NCBI GenBank assembly: GCA_030671225.1
Contig: DAOVAE010000033.1
Location: forward strand, 1 to 8,988
Origin: Desulfobacteraceae bacterium
GTDB taxonomy: Bacteria > Desulfobacterota > Desulfobacteria > Desulfobacterales > UBA11574
Direction: 5' to 3'
DNA: 8,988 nucleotides
In this document: positions 1-6,186 of the stretch, in pieces
How the letters are laid out: the number at the start of each line of letters is the position of its first letter
How positions within the stretch are numbered: the stretch's first letter is position 1
Position numbers and translations under genes: made by a program
Notes under the pieces: generated by a model
Seen by the model: the letters and a program-made list of their open reading frames with translations, nothing else
Databases searched by the model: none
Told to the model about the DNA's origin: nothing

Positions 1-683
1 CCGCCGGTGATCATAATATTTTTTCTTTCCACCTTTTTTAAAAGCTCCAAAATTTTGCCGGCCATCATCTTGCAAAGACCGGCGGAGACTTTCGATTTGG
101 GAATACCTTTGTTGGTGGCGTGGGTGCAGTCGGATTTGCAAAAAACCGAGCAACGCCCGGAGACATGATGCGGCTCTTCCGTAACGGCCCACTGGGCCGC
201 CTCATCCAGTGACACATTCATCCGGCGCAATTGTTGAAGAAAGAATTCGCCGGTGCCGGAAGCACACTTGTTGCCGGTCAAAACGTTGGAGATTTGGCCC
301 AAACGGTTAAGAACATATACCATAAAAGTCTCGCCGCCCGCAGAAACAACAGCAGGAGATGAAACATTATCAGATTTGACAAACCGGTAAGCATATTCCA
401 CAGCTTCAGGCTCTGGTATCGAGGAAAAATTAACAAAATTGCGGAATTTCCGACCGGTGGCCGCAATACGGTCAAATGAGTCCAGGTTAATATTTTTGAT
501 AGCGGATAAAAGGGTTTGCTTGGGGTCTCCCTCGTGAGCGTGCAGTGAATATTTTACTACGCGTAAATTATTGTTCTCTTTTGTCGGAACACCTGTACCA
601 GGGTTCTGTTCCTGTTCCACCTGGACAATAGAAACAGTGGATGCTCCAAGACAAAGACCTAACGATCTGATCTTTCCGGACAT
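1..683 (-). CDS. Acyl-CoA dehydratase activase (BadF/BadG/BcrA/BcrD ATPase family), N-terminal part
   Basis: The frame opens at an ATG on the minus strand (683-681) and stays open for 227 codons to the window edge, so the C-terminus is missing. An in-frame stop seven codons upstream (704-702) and a GGGAAAG ribosome-site-like stretch support this start. Visible motifs are an ASKHA-type phosphate loop (GLCLGAST, residues 9-16), AGGET (115-119), the cysteine motif NKCASGTG (138-145) and a cysteine-rich GRCSVFCKSDC (176-186). Known for the family: a homodimeric [4Fe-4S] ATPase uses ATP to inject a low-potential electron into a 2-hydroxyacyl-CoA dehydratase or benzoyl-CoA reductase. Cys140 and Cys178 match the two cluster ligands of HgdC-type activases; Cys182 and Cys186 are extra. 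The family also has a long form with a second ATPase repeat and further domains, and the window cannot show which form this is. The family call is firm; the partner enzyme is unknown. Confidence 0.9.
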   Translation of the reverse strand, partial: MSGKIRSLGLCLGASTVSIVQVEQEQNPGTGVPTKENNNLRVVKYSLHAHEGDPKQTLLSAIKNINLDSFDRIAATGRKFRNFVNFSSIPEPEAVEYAYRFVKSDNVSSPAVVSAGGETFMVYVLNRLGQISNVLTGNKCASGTGEFFLQQLRRMNVSLDEAAQWAVTEEPHHVSGRCSVFCKSDCTHATNKGIPKSKVSAGLCKMMAGKILELLKKVERKNIMITG

Positions 684-797
684 AAGTCTTTCCCGATTCG
701 CTTACCCTTTGAACCAGCCTGGGGCATGTTTTTCAATAGGCCAAAATAGTACAAAAGGTATTAGTTTAGTTCTTTGAAACAAATCGATTTCAATCAA

Positions 798-1028
798 GCT
801 TCAGGTATGATTAAATTTTGTACTGGAAACTGTTTGACCAGCCTGCTACGTAAGGCACGAGCGAGCAGGGTGGATTAGGGATCGTTATGAAAGAACCATA
901 AGCGATTTGATTTAAAGATGAATCATACTCTTAAAACAAAAACCTTTATTAATAGCCCGGGCGGATTCTTCCATTACGAGCCGTTATCCACGAGTTTTTT
1001 CAGCAAAAAATTTAATTATACCTGAAGC
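798..1028. repeat. 231-bp segment bounded by inverted repeats (MITE-like candidate)
   Basis: The left arm (798-819, starting GCTTCAGGTAT) and the right arm (1007-1028, ending ATACCTGAAGC) are reverse complements at 21 of 22 positions. Similarity continues inward to about 28 of 32 (798-829 against 997-1028). The segment between them has no open frame of useful length and contains a well-formed hairpin at 881-906 and a weaker one with CCTGCT/AGCAGG arms (842-869). Noncoding DNA with long terminal inverted repeats fits a non-autonomous transposable element. No flanking target-site duplication is evident, so a pair of matching protein-binding sites for the divergent promoters remains possible. 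Whether other copies exist cannot be seen here. Confidence 0.5.
881..906. repeat. Hairpin inside the inverted-repeat segment
   Basis: ATCG-TTATG (881-889) pairs with CATAA-CGAT (897-906), with one unpaired G at 902 and a seven-base loop. This gives nine base pairs. It lies near the middle of the segment bounded by the 22-base inverted repeats. No T-tract follows on either strand, so it does not read as a terminator. Confidence 0.4.
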
Positions 1029-1152
1029 GGTAATATTTTCAAAAAGCTAAAGTGTTATTACAAAAGTTGTTTTACAAAGCCATTCCTTTTGGCTGTGGGA
1101 GTATATGCAAAGTGTCATTGTGTGTCAAAGAAAAAGTGCTCATTGGGGAAAC

Positions 1153-1184
1153 TCGGCTCGTAAGAAAATCGGGTAAAGCCGATT
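1153..1184 (+). promoter_or_regulatory. Two mutually exclusive hairpins in a possible 5' leader
   Basis: TCGGCT (1153-1158) can pair with AGCCGA (1177-1182), while AATCGG (1167-1172) can pair with CCGATT (1179-1184) around a six-base loop. Both pairings need the same bases at 1179-1182, so only one can form at a time. This is the arrangement expected of a leader with alternative folds. The pair sits about 80 bases upstream of the strong ribosome binding site of the gene at 1280. No T-run follows the second hairpin. The motifs do not match a riboswitch class that I recognise. The stems are only six base pairs, so chance is possible. Confidence 0.25.
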
Positions 1185-1264
1185 AATAAATCCTTGTTTA
1201 AAAATTTATTCCATGATATCTGAGCAAACAAGAAATGCCTTTGATTTGCAAAGGTCTAGTTCAA

Positions 1265-1271
1265 AAGGAGG
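1265..1271 (+). promoter_or_regulatory. Strong Shine-Dalgarno site
   Basis: AAGGAGG lies eight bases before the ATG at 1280, near-ideal spacing. It fixes the start of the small secreted protein and is the best ribosome binding site in the window. Confidence 0.85.
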
Positions 1272-1279
1272 AATGATAA

Positions 1280-1774
1280 ATGGCCCAATTAAGCAAAAGT
1301 ACAGGAATAATTCTGGTCCTTATCCTAGGATTCCCTGTACAGCTACTCTTTTCTTTTGCAGACAGAATAGATACTCCGAACAAAGCGGTTGTAGAATTTA
1401 GCAAAGCGTATTTTAAGCTCGACAAATCAATGGCGAAAAGAATCTGCAATAAACGTCTGGCATCTGAAGACGTCGATGTTATCGACCAATATCTCCATCT
1501 TAAAGCCATAGAAGCTAAAGAAAGGGGTTTTGATATAAATTTCATGAAAAATAAACTTTACCATATTGAAACTGAAACCATAACTAAAAAAGACACCGAA
1601 GCCCAAATCCGGATAACCGGCAAAATAAGAGTTTCGATAAATCCTGTTTATCCAATTGTAGCTAAATTATTTAACATCGGCGCAACCCATGAAGTTGATG
1701 AAATCATTAATGTTATAAAAGAAAATGGCAAATGGAAGGTTTGTGGCAATCTTTTTTCTTTGCCGGTAACATAA
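1280..1774 (+). CDS. Small secreted protein, NTF2-like/DUF4878-like
   Basis: This 164-residue protein begins with a clear Sec signal peptide: Lys6, a hydrophobic core from about residue 9 to 26, and a probable cut after SFA (Ala27). No lipobox cysteine is present, so it should be soluble in the periplasm or released. The mature part starts with a helix (NKAVVEFSKAYFKLD, about 33-47) and ends in strands (EVDEIINVIKENGKWKV, near 138-154). That pattern resembles small NTF2-like or DUF4878-type domains, which often bind ligands or stabilise envelope proteins. This is a fold-level guess from sequence pattern, and no catalytic residues are recognisable. The start is set by AAGGAGG eight bases upstream. 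It is the first gene of the plus-strand series; the HD-domain gene follows after 57 bases. Function unknown. Confidence 0.8.
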   Translation: MAQLSKSTGIILVLILGFPVQLLFSFADRIDTPNKAVVEFSKAYFKLDKSMAKRICNKRLASEDVDVIDQYLHLKAIEAKERGFDINFMKNKLYHIETETITKKDTEAQIRITGKIRVSINPVYPIVAKLFNIGATHEVDEIINVIKENGKWKVCGNLFSLPVT

Positions 1775-1831
1775 TGAAAATTCCCCAGAATTTATTGAGA
1801 AATTACATTTGAATAAATTTTCTCGGAAGAT

Positions 1832-2590
1832 ATGAAACTTATATATGCTCGTATTCGTAAACGAGCCCGCCAGATTGCTTCCCGCTATCCTTCCCCTGAC
1901 TTTTATCAAGACCATTCTCTTGCAAATAAATTGTCCCGTCAGTATTTTGGAAAAAATCCTTTCACTGTGAAATTACGGGCTTTTGTTGCCAGGGAGGTAG
2001 AAGATAATTTGGGACATGGCCTTGAACACGCGTCCAAGGTGGCCATGGATGCCGGTGCCTTGATGATCATTGAAAACAAACTATCCGGGCATTCCGATGA
2101 CTTTATAAACCGCAGGGTCATTCTTGTCCAGTGTGCCGCTATTCTTCACGATATCAAGCGTAAAAAAGAAAATCACGCTGTACTGGGAGCTGCCTATGCC
2201 GGGAGAATTTTGAAAAAATATCCCCTTAATTCTGACGAGATCGATGACATTTGCCTGGCTATTCGAAACCATGAAGCTTTCAAAAGTATTGTGAAAGCAA
2301 ATACCCTGGAAGGTGATCTTGTTTCCGAATGTCTCTATGATGCCGACAAATTTCGGTGGGGGCCTGACAACTTTACCTATACCGTGTGGGCTATGGCATC
2401 TTTTTCTAAAATTCCTGTTGTGGAATTTATGGAACTTTATCCACAAGGAATGGAAAAGATCGCAAAAATAAAACAGACATTTCGCACTATTACCGGGAAA
2501 AAATACGGTCCCCAGTTAATAGATATAGGACTTGCCATCGGTGAAGAGTTATTTGATACTATCAATACCGAATTTGCACATTTGTTGTAG
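1832..2590 (+). CDS. HD-domain metal-dependent phosphohydrolase
   Basis: A 252-residue cytoplasmic protein with a full HD-superfamily metal site: HGLEH (62-66), the HD doublet in ILHDIK (His106-Asp107), NHEAF (His147) and YDADKF (Asp170/Asp172). Known for the superfamily: one or two metal ions hydrolyse phosphoester bonds, often in nucleotides. The substrate cannot be deduced here. It lacks the GYP motif and the (p)ppGpp hydrolase signatures I would look for, so it is not called an HD-GYP or Rel/Spo enzyme. The first 50 residues are basic and helical, and the last 60 look like a helical extension. The ATG at 1832 follows an in-frame stop (1814-1816). Its ribosome site (GGAAG, 1825-1829) is unusually close. 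It lies between two genes for exported proteins, which says little about its role. Confidence 0.88.
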   Translation: MKLIYARIRKRARQIASRYPSPDFYQDHSLANKLSRQYFGKNPFTVKLRAFVAREVEDNLGHGLEHASKVAMDAGALMIIENKLSGHSDDFINRRVILVQCAAILHDIKRKKENHAVLGAAYAGRILKKYPLNSDEIDDICLAIRNHEAFKSIVKANTLEGDLVSECLYDADKFRWGPDNFTYTVWAMASFSKIPVVEFMELYPQGMEKIAKIKQTFRTITGKKYGPQLIDIGLAIGEELFDTINTEFAHLL

Positions 2591-2623
2591 GTTTTAGATT
2601 GAAAATAAAAACAGGCGAGGAAT

Positions 2624-3472
2624 ATGAAGGAATCATCGTCAGATATCTATTGTTTAAGACTGGATGTCCAATCGTTTATCACCTTAATTTTAACAGCGAT
2701 TATTATAATTTTTTGCTTCACTGAAAGTGTAGAAGCGGTTGAGAAAAATTTCCCTTTTTATCCTGGTGAAAAACTGACTTTTCAGCTTAAATGGACTATT
2801 ATACCGGCCGGAGAAGCCGTTCTTGAAGTCCTTCCGATAGAAACCATAAATGGTGCTAAAGCTTACCATTTTGTGATGACGGCCAGATCCAATTCATTTA
2901 TAGATCATTTTTATAAAGTCCGGGACAGAATAGATGCCTATGCAGACATTGATATGACCCACTCAATCCTGTATAAAAAAAAACAGCACGAAGGAAAAAA
3001 CAAAAAGGATGTGGTTGTGAATTTCAGTTGGGAACAAAACAAAGCTCAATATTCCAACTTTAACAATAAGCGTCCACCGATTGATCTATTATCAGGATCA
3101 TTTGATCCGTTATCCGCTTTTTATTACACGCGTCTTGTTGAGCTTAAAAAAAATTCAATTATCGAACGCCCTGTAACTGATGGAAAGAAATGCATAATCG
3201 GCAAAGCATTTGTTATTAAAAAAGAAAGAATAAAATTGGCAAGTGGTACATATGATACTTATCTCATAGAACCCGAGTTAAAACATGTGGGTGGTGTATT
3301 TGAAAAAAGCAAAAATGCTAAAATCCAATTATGGGTTACAGCAGATAAACGACGTATACCTGTTAAAATCAAAAGTAAAGTCGTGGTTGGTAGCTTTGTG
3401 GGAGAACTTGTTTCGGCCACAGGCATAAAAAAGGGAAAAACATGGCAAAAAGTGGCGCTTTATCCGGAATAA
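2624..3472 (+). CDS. Secreted DUF3108-family protein
   Basis: This 282-residue protein has a hydrophobic segment at about residues 18-32 followed by SVEA (to 38), which reads as a signal peptide with an extended N-region. The mature part shows features of the DUF3108 family: YPGEKLTFQLKW near its start, PAGEAVLEV (61-69), RDRIDAYAD (100-108), an FDPLSAFYYTR stretch in the middle, and a terminal strand block with QLWVTADKRRIPVKI. Known for the family: periplasmic or envelope proteins of unknown function, predicted to be rich in beta strands, common in proteobacteria. The ATG follows AGGCGAGG by three bases. The HD gene ends 33 bases upstream. The last 31 bases overlap the next gene in another frame, so the residues after about 268 (IKKGKTWQKVALYPE) are probably a non-conserved tail. 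Confidence 0.87.
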   Translation: MKESSSDIYCLRLDVQSFITLILTAIIIIFCFTESVEAVEKNFPFYPGEKLTFQLKWTIIPAGEAVLEVLPIETINGAKAYHFVMTARSNSFIDHFYKVRDRIDAYADIDMTHSILYKKKQHEGKNKKDVVVNFSWEQNKAQYSNFNNKRPPIDLLSGSFDPLSAFYYTRLVELKKNSIIERPVTDGKKCIIGKAFVIKKERIKLASGTYDTYLIEPELKHVGGVFEKSKNAKIQLWVTADKRRIPVKIKSKVVVGSFVGELVSATGIKKGKTWQKVALYPE

Positions 3473-4590
3473 CGGTCCTGGATCTATCACGTTTGCTGCC
3501 GGGGCCTTTTTGTTCTATGATCCTGGCGGACCACGGAGCACGTGTAATTTCTGTGGAGGACAAACGTTTCATGGCAGACGACTTTTTCATTACCACTGTC
3601 AATCGAAACAAAGAACATATGTCTTTAAATTTGAAGACCACGGAAGGCAAAGAAATATTTTTCCGCTTGGTGAAGAAAACGGATATCTTTTTGGAAGGAT
3701 TCCGGCCCGGTGTTGTTCACAGGCTTGGCATTGACTATGATAAGGTTCGTAACATCAACCCTAAAATCATTTACTGCTCCATTACCGGATACGGTCAAAC
3801 CGGACCATATCGAAATCGGGCCGGACACGATGTGAACTATCTGGGCTATTCCGGTGTTCTTGATCTCATGGGCGAACCGGACCGGCCGCCGTCTATTCCA
3901 GGAGTCCAGATTGCAGATATTGCAGGCGGTGGAATGAATGCCGCCATTGGAGTTCTTCTGGCTTTGCTGGCCAGGGAAAGGACCGGAAAAGGTCAATATA
4001 TCGATATCTCCATGACCGACGGTATGTTAGGCCTCCTGCCGCTGACGCTTTTCTTTCAGCAACGCACGGGGGAAGTCCCCAGGCGCGGCGAGTCGATTCT
4101 TTCCCACCGTTACGCTTTCTACAACACTTATGAAACATCTGATGGCCGTCACTTTAGCATCGGCGCTGTGGAAAACCGTTTCTGGAAAAAGCTTTGTGAG
4201 CGCATGGGGGTTCCAGAGTATACAAATCTCCAGTATGACGAAAACCGTCGAGAAGAGATCCTCGATTTTATGAGGACGAGCTTCAAGAGCAAGACTTTAG
4301 CAGAATGGGAGACTGAGCTTGCGGATCTTGATGTTTGCTGGGGAAAGATTCAGAATCTTGATGAGGTACTTAATGACCCTCTTTTCAGGGCAAGAGGAAT
4401 GGTGGTCGATATCCTGCAAAAAGACGGTAAAAAGACTGCGACTATAGGGGTGCCGGTGAAGCTAAGCGAGACTCCAGGTACTGTTCGGACACCGCCGGTT
4501 GGTTTCGGAGAAAATACGGTATCCATCCTACAGGAACTCGGCTATACGGAAGACCAGATAAAAGCGTTTAAAGATAAGGGTGCATTTTAA
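3442..4590 (+). CDS. CaiB/BaiF class III CoA transferase, alpha-methylacyl-CoA racemase-like
   Basis: This 382-residue protein starts with the typical class III fold opening (LSGITVLDLSRLLPGPFCSMILAD written in part: LSRLLPGPFCSMILAD, 15-30). It carries GHDVNYL (128-134), QIADIAGGG (156-164) and GAVENRFW (241-248). His129, Asp159 and Glu244 line up, with a constant offset of three, with His126, Asp156 and Glu241 of the Mycobacterium tuberculosis alpha-methylacyl-CoA racemase. This favours a racemase, which epimerises the 2-methyl centre of branched acyl-CoAs, over a formyl-CoA-type transferase. In an anaerobe it could serve branched-chain fatty acid or hydrocarbon-derived acyl-CoA breakdown; that is inference. 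Length is close to the racemase norm. The start lies 31 bases inside the DUF3108 gene, with AGGG (3432-3435) six bases upstream, so translation is probably coupled. No partner acyl-CoA genes are adjacent. Confidence 0.9.
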   Translation: MAKSGALSGITVLDLSRLLPGPFCSMILADHGARVISVEDKRFMADDFFITTVNRNKEHMSLNLKTTEGKEIFFRLVKKTDIFLEGFRPGVVHRLGIDYDKVRNINPKIIYCSITGYGQTGPYRNRAGHDVNYLGYSGVLDLMGEPDRPPSIPGVQIADIAGGGMNAAIGVLLALLARERTGKGQYIDISMTDGMLGLLPLTLFFQQRTGEVPRRGESILSHRYAFYNTYETSDGRHFSIGAVENRFWKKLCERMGVPEYTNLQYDENRREEILDFMRTSFKSKTLAEWETELADLDVCWGKIQNLDEVLNDPLFRARGMVVDILQKDGKKTATIGVPVKLSETPGTVRTPPVGFGENTVSILQELGYTEDQIKAFKDKGAF

Positions 4591-4620
4591 AAAATTGTAG
4601 AAATTCCGAGATGTAAAATT

Positions 4621-6186
4621 ATGGCAAAGATACTGGTAATTAGCGATAAAAATGATGATCTAATTAAAATTTCCACATTGGTAAGCGATTTAATTCCTGA
4701 CTGTCTGGTGATAACGGCCCAATCCGGACTTCAAGGGATAGAAAAAGCAAAGACCGAGTCACCCAGTACTATTCTGCTCGATATTGAAATGCCGGAAATA
4801 GACGGATATGAAGTCTGCAAAAGACTGAAATCTGGTGAAAAGACTAAGCATATCCCGATCATTATGCTCACGGAGATCAAATCGGATCCCAAAAGTCGTA
4901 TTAAAGGATTAGAGTCCGGTGCTGACACTTTGCTGAAAAAACCGATTGACGAAGTTGAGTTGATTACTCAGATCAATATGGCATTACGAATCAGTAAAGC
5001 TGAAAAAGAGAAAGCCGAAATTAAATATAAGCTTCAGCAGGCCCGGAAGATGGAGGCGATTGGAACTTTGACGGGCGGTATTGTTCACGAATTTAACAAC
5101 ATTCTGTTCCCGATAATCGGGTATGCCGAGATGAGCAAGTACGACGTGTCTGAAAATAGCAAGGTCCGAAATAACCTGGAAAAAATCCTAAAAGCGGCTG
5201 ACCGTGCTAAAAACCTTATTCAGCAGATTCTTGCTTTCAGTCAGCAGGACGATCAGGAAAGGAAGCCTCTGAAAGTTCAATACATTATAAAAGCAACACT
5301 TAAACTGCTGAGAGCATCGTTTCCGGCAACCATTGAGATTCGTCAGAACATAGATAATGCCTGTGGCTCCGTTATGGCAGACCCTTCCGAAATACAACAG
5401 GTAATAATGAATCTTGCCAACAATGCATATCATTCTATGAAGGAGAAAAGTGGTGTGCTTGAAGTGACCCTGTCAGAGGTAGATATTGATTCCGGCGATT
5501 TATCTTCAAAAATTGATCTGGACCCTGGATCCTATCTGCAACTTACGGTGAGCGATACGGGATGCGGCGCTGAACATGAGGACATGGAACATATTTCTGA
5601 TTCGCATTTTACAATCCATGGCCAGGGCGAAGAAGCCGGGATGGGTCTAATCGAGACATATGGAATTATTCAAAACTGTCAGGGGAATATCAGCGTTCAC
5701 AGTGATCCGGATAAGGGGACAACAGTTAGAGTTTATCTGCCTCTGATCGATACTAAGTCAGACGAAATTCAGGAGATATCTGCTGAGCAGGATATTCCTA
5801 CTGGTAATGAATCTGTTTTACTGGTAGATGATGAAGAAGATGTGGTGGAAATGATGCATTCGATGCTGGAGAGACTCGGGTATCAAGTTTTTTCAATAAA
5901 CAGCAGCATTGGGGCCTTAGATACTTTCCGTCATAAACCCGAAAAATTTGATCTGGTTATCACCGATCAGACCATGCCGGAAATGACGGGTATGGAGTTG
6001 GCCAAGGAACTAATACTGATTCGTTCTGATATTCCGATTATCCTCTGCACCGGTTACAGCGAGGTGATCACGGAAGATAATGCCAAGTCTCTGGGGGTCA
6101 AAGAGTATGTTATGAAGCCTGTTCGTGTAACAGAGGTTGCGATGAAAATTCGAAAAGTGTTGGATCGAAATAGGAGAAAAACATGA
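4621..6186 (+). CDS. Soluble hybrid histidine kinase, REC-HisKA-HATPase-REC
   Basis: A 521-residue cytoplasmic protein without membrane segments. Order: receiver 1 (about 1-120; Asp54 phosphoacceptor, Thr84, Lys107), a short coiled coil (about 121-145), HisKA with H-box GGIVHEFNN (His156), HATPase (N-box MNLANNAYHSM with Asn268, G1 box DTGCG at 312-316), and receiver 2 (about 397-518; Asp403/Asp404 pocket, Asp449 phosphoacceptor, Lys499). The H-box is of the NtrB-like type common in deltaproteobacteria. The region after G1 is weakened: the usual FDPFFTTK reads SDSHFTIH and the usual GEGTGLGL reads GEEAGMGL (336-343). ATP binding may be reduced, though the key glycines largely persist. With no sensor domain, input should come through receiver 1. 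It starts 30 bases after the racemase with a poor ribosome site, and its stop overlaps the next ATG, pointing to a shared phosphorelay. Confidence 0.93.
   Translation: MAKILVISDKNDDLIKISTLVSDLIPDCLVITAQSGLQGIEKAKTESPSTILLDIEMPEIDGYEVCKRLKSGEKTKHIPIIMLTEIKSDPKSRIKGLESGADTLLKKPIDEVELITQINMALRISKAEKEKAEIKYKLQQARKMEAIGTLTGGIVHEFNNILFPIIGYAEMSKYDVSENSKVRNNLEKILKAADRAKNLIQQILAFSQQDDQERKPLKVQYIIKATLKLLRASFPATIEIRQNIDNACGSVMADPSEIQQVIMNLANNAYHSMKEKSGVLEVTLSEVDIDSGDLSSKIDLDPGSYLQLTVSDTGCGAEHEDMEHISDSHFTIHGQGEEAGMGLIETYGIIQNCQGNISVHSDPDKGTTVRVYLPLIDTKSDEIQEISAEQDIPTGNESVLLVDDEEDVVEMMHSMLERLGYQVFSINSSIGALDTFRHKPEKFDLVITDQTMPEMTGMELAKELILIRSDIPIILCTGYSEVITEDNAKSLGVKEYVMKPVRVTEVAMKIRKVLDRNRRKT

Larger units (their letters stand above)
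684..1279. other. Long intergenic region between divergent genes
   Basis: About 600 bases separate the minus-strand activase from the plus-strand gene at 1280. I find no convincing coding frame. The region holds a palindrome-like site just upstream of the activase (TTGAAA at 774-779, TTTCAA at 788-793, around AAATCGATTT), a 231-base segment bounded by inverted repeats (798-1028), a small hairpin with AGCCA/TGGCT arms (1078-1094), and two overlapping hairpins at 1153-1184. A 10-base inverted match (TTACGAGCCG at 974-983, CGGCTCGTAA at 1154-1163) links the segment to the downstream hairpins and may be chance. Both flanking genes must have promoters here, but no convincing -35/-10 pair could be assigned by eye. 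Confidence 0.6.

Noticed and set aside
571..777. Plus-strand open frame of 68 codons antisense to the activase start
   Set aside because: It lies mostly opposite a well-supported conserved reading frame and shows no domain.
842..869. Integron attC site or tRNA-like fold
   Set aside because: The stem is only six base pairs and lacks the attC core sites and any tRNA landmarks.
1090..1110. Sigma-54 promoter (TGGC followed by TGCA)
   Set aside because: The GG and GC dinucleotides are too far apart for the -24/-12 spacing.
1100..1200. Cyclic-di-GMP (GEMM) riboswitch before the series that contains an HD-GYP gene
   Set aside because: The conserved GEMM core elements and tetraloop-receptor pattern are not present; only short alternative hairpins are seen.
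1213..1401. Plus-strand open frame of 62 codons overlapping the start of the secreted protein
   Set aside because: It has no ribosome site of its own, no recognisable domain, and shares most of its length with the better-supported gene at 1280, which has a signal peptide and AAGGAGG at ideal spacing.
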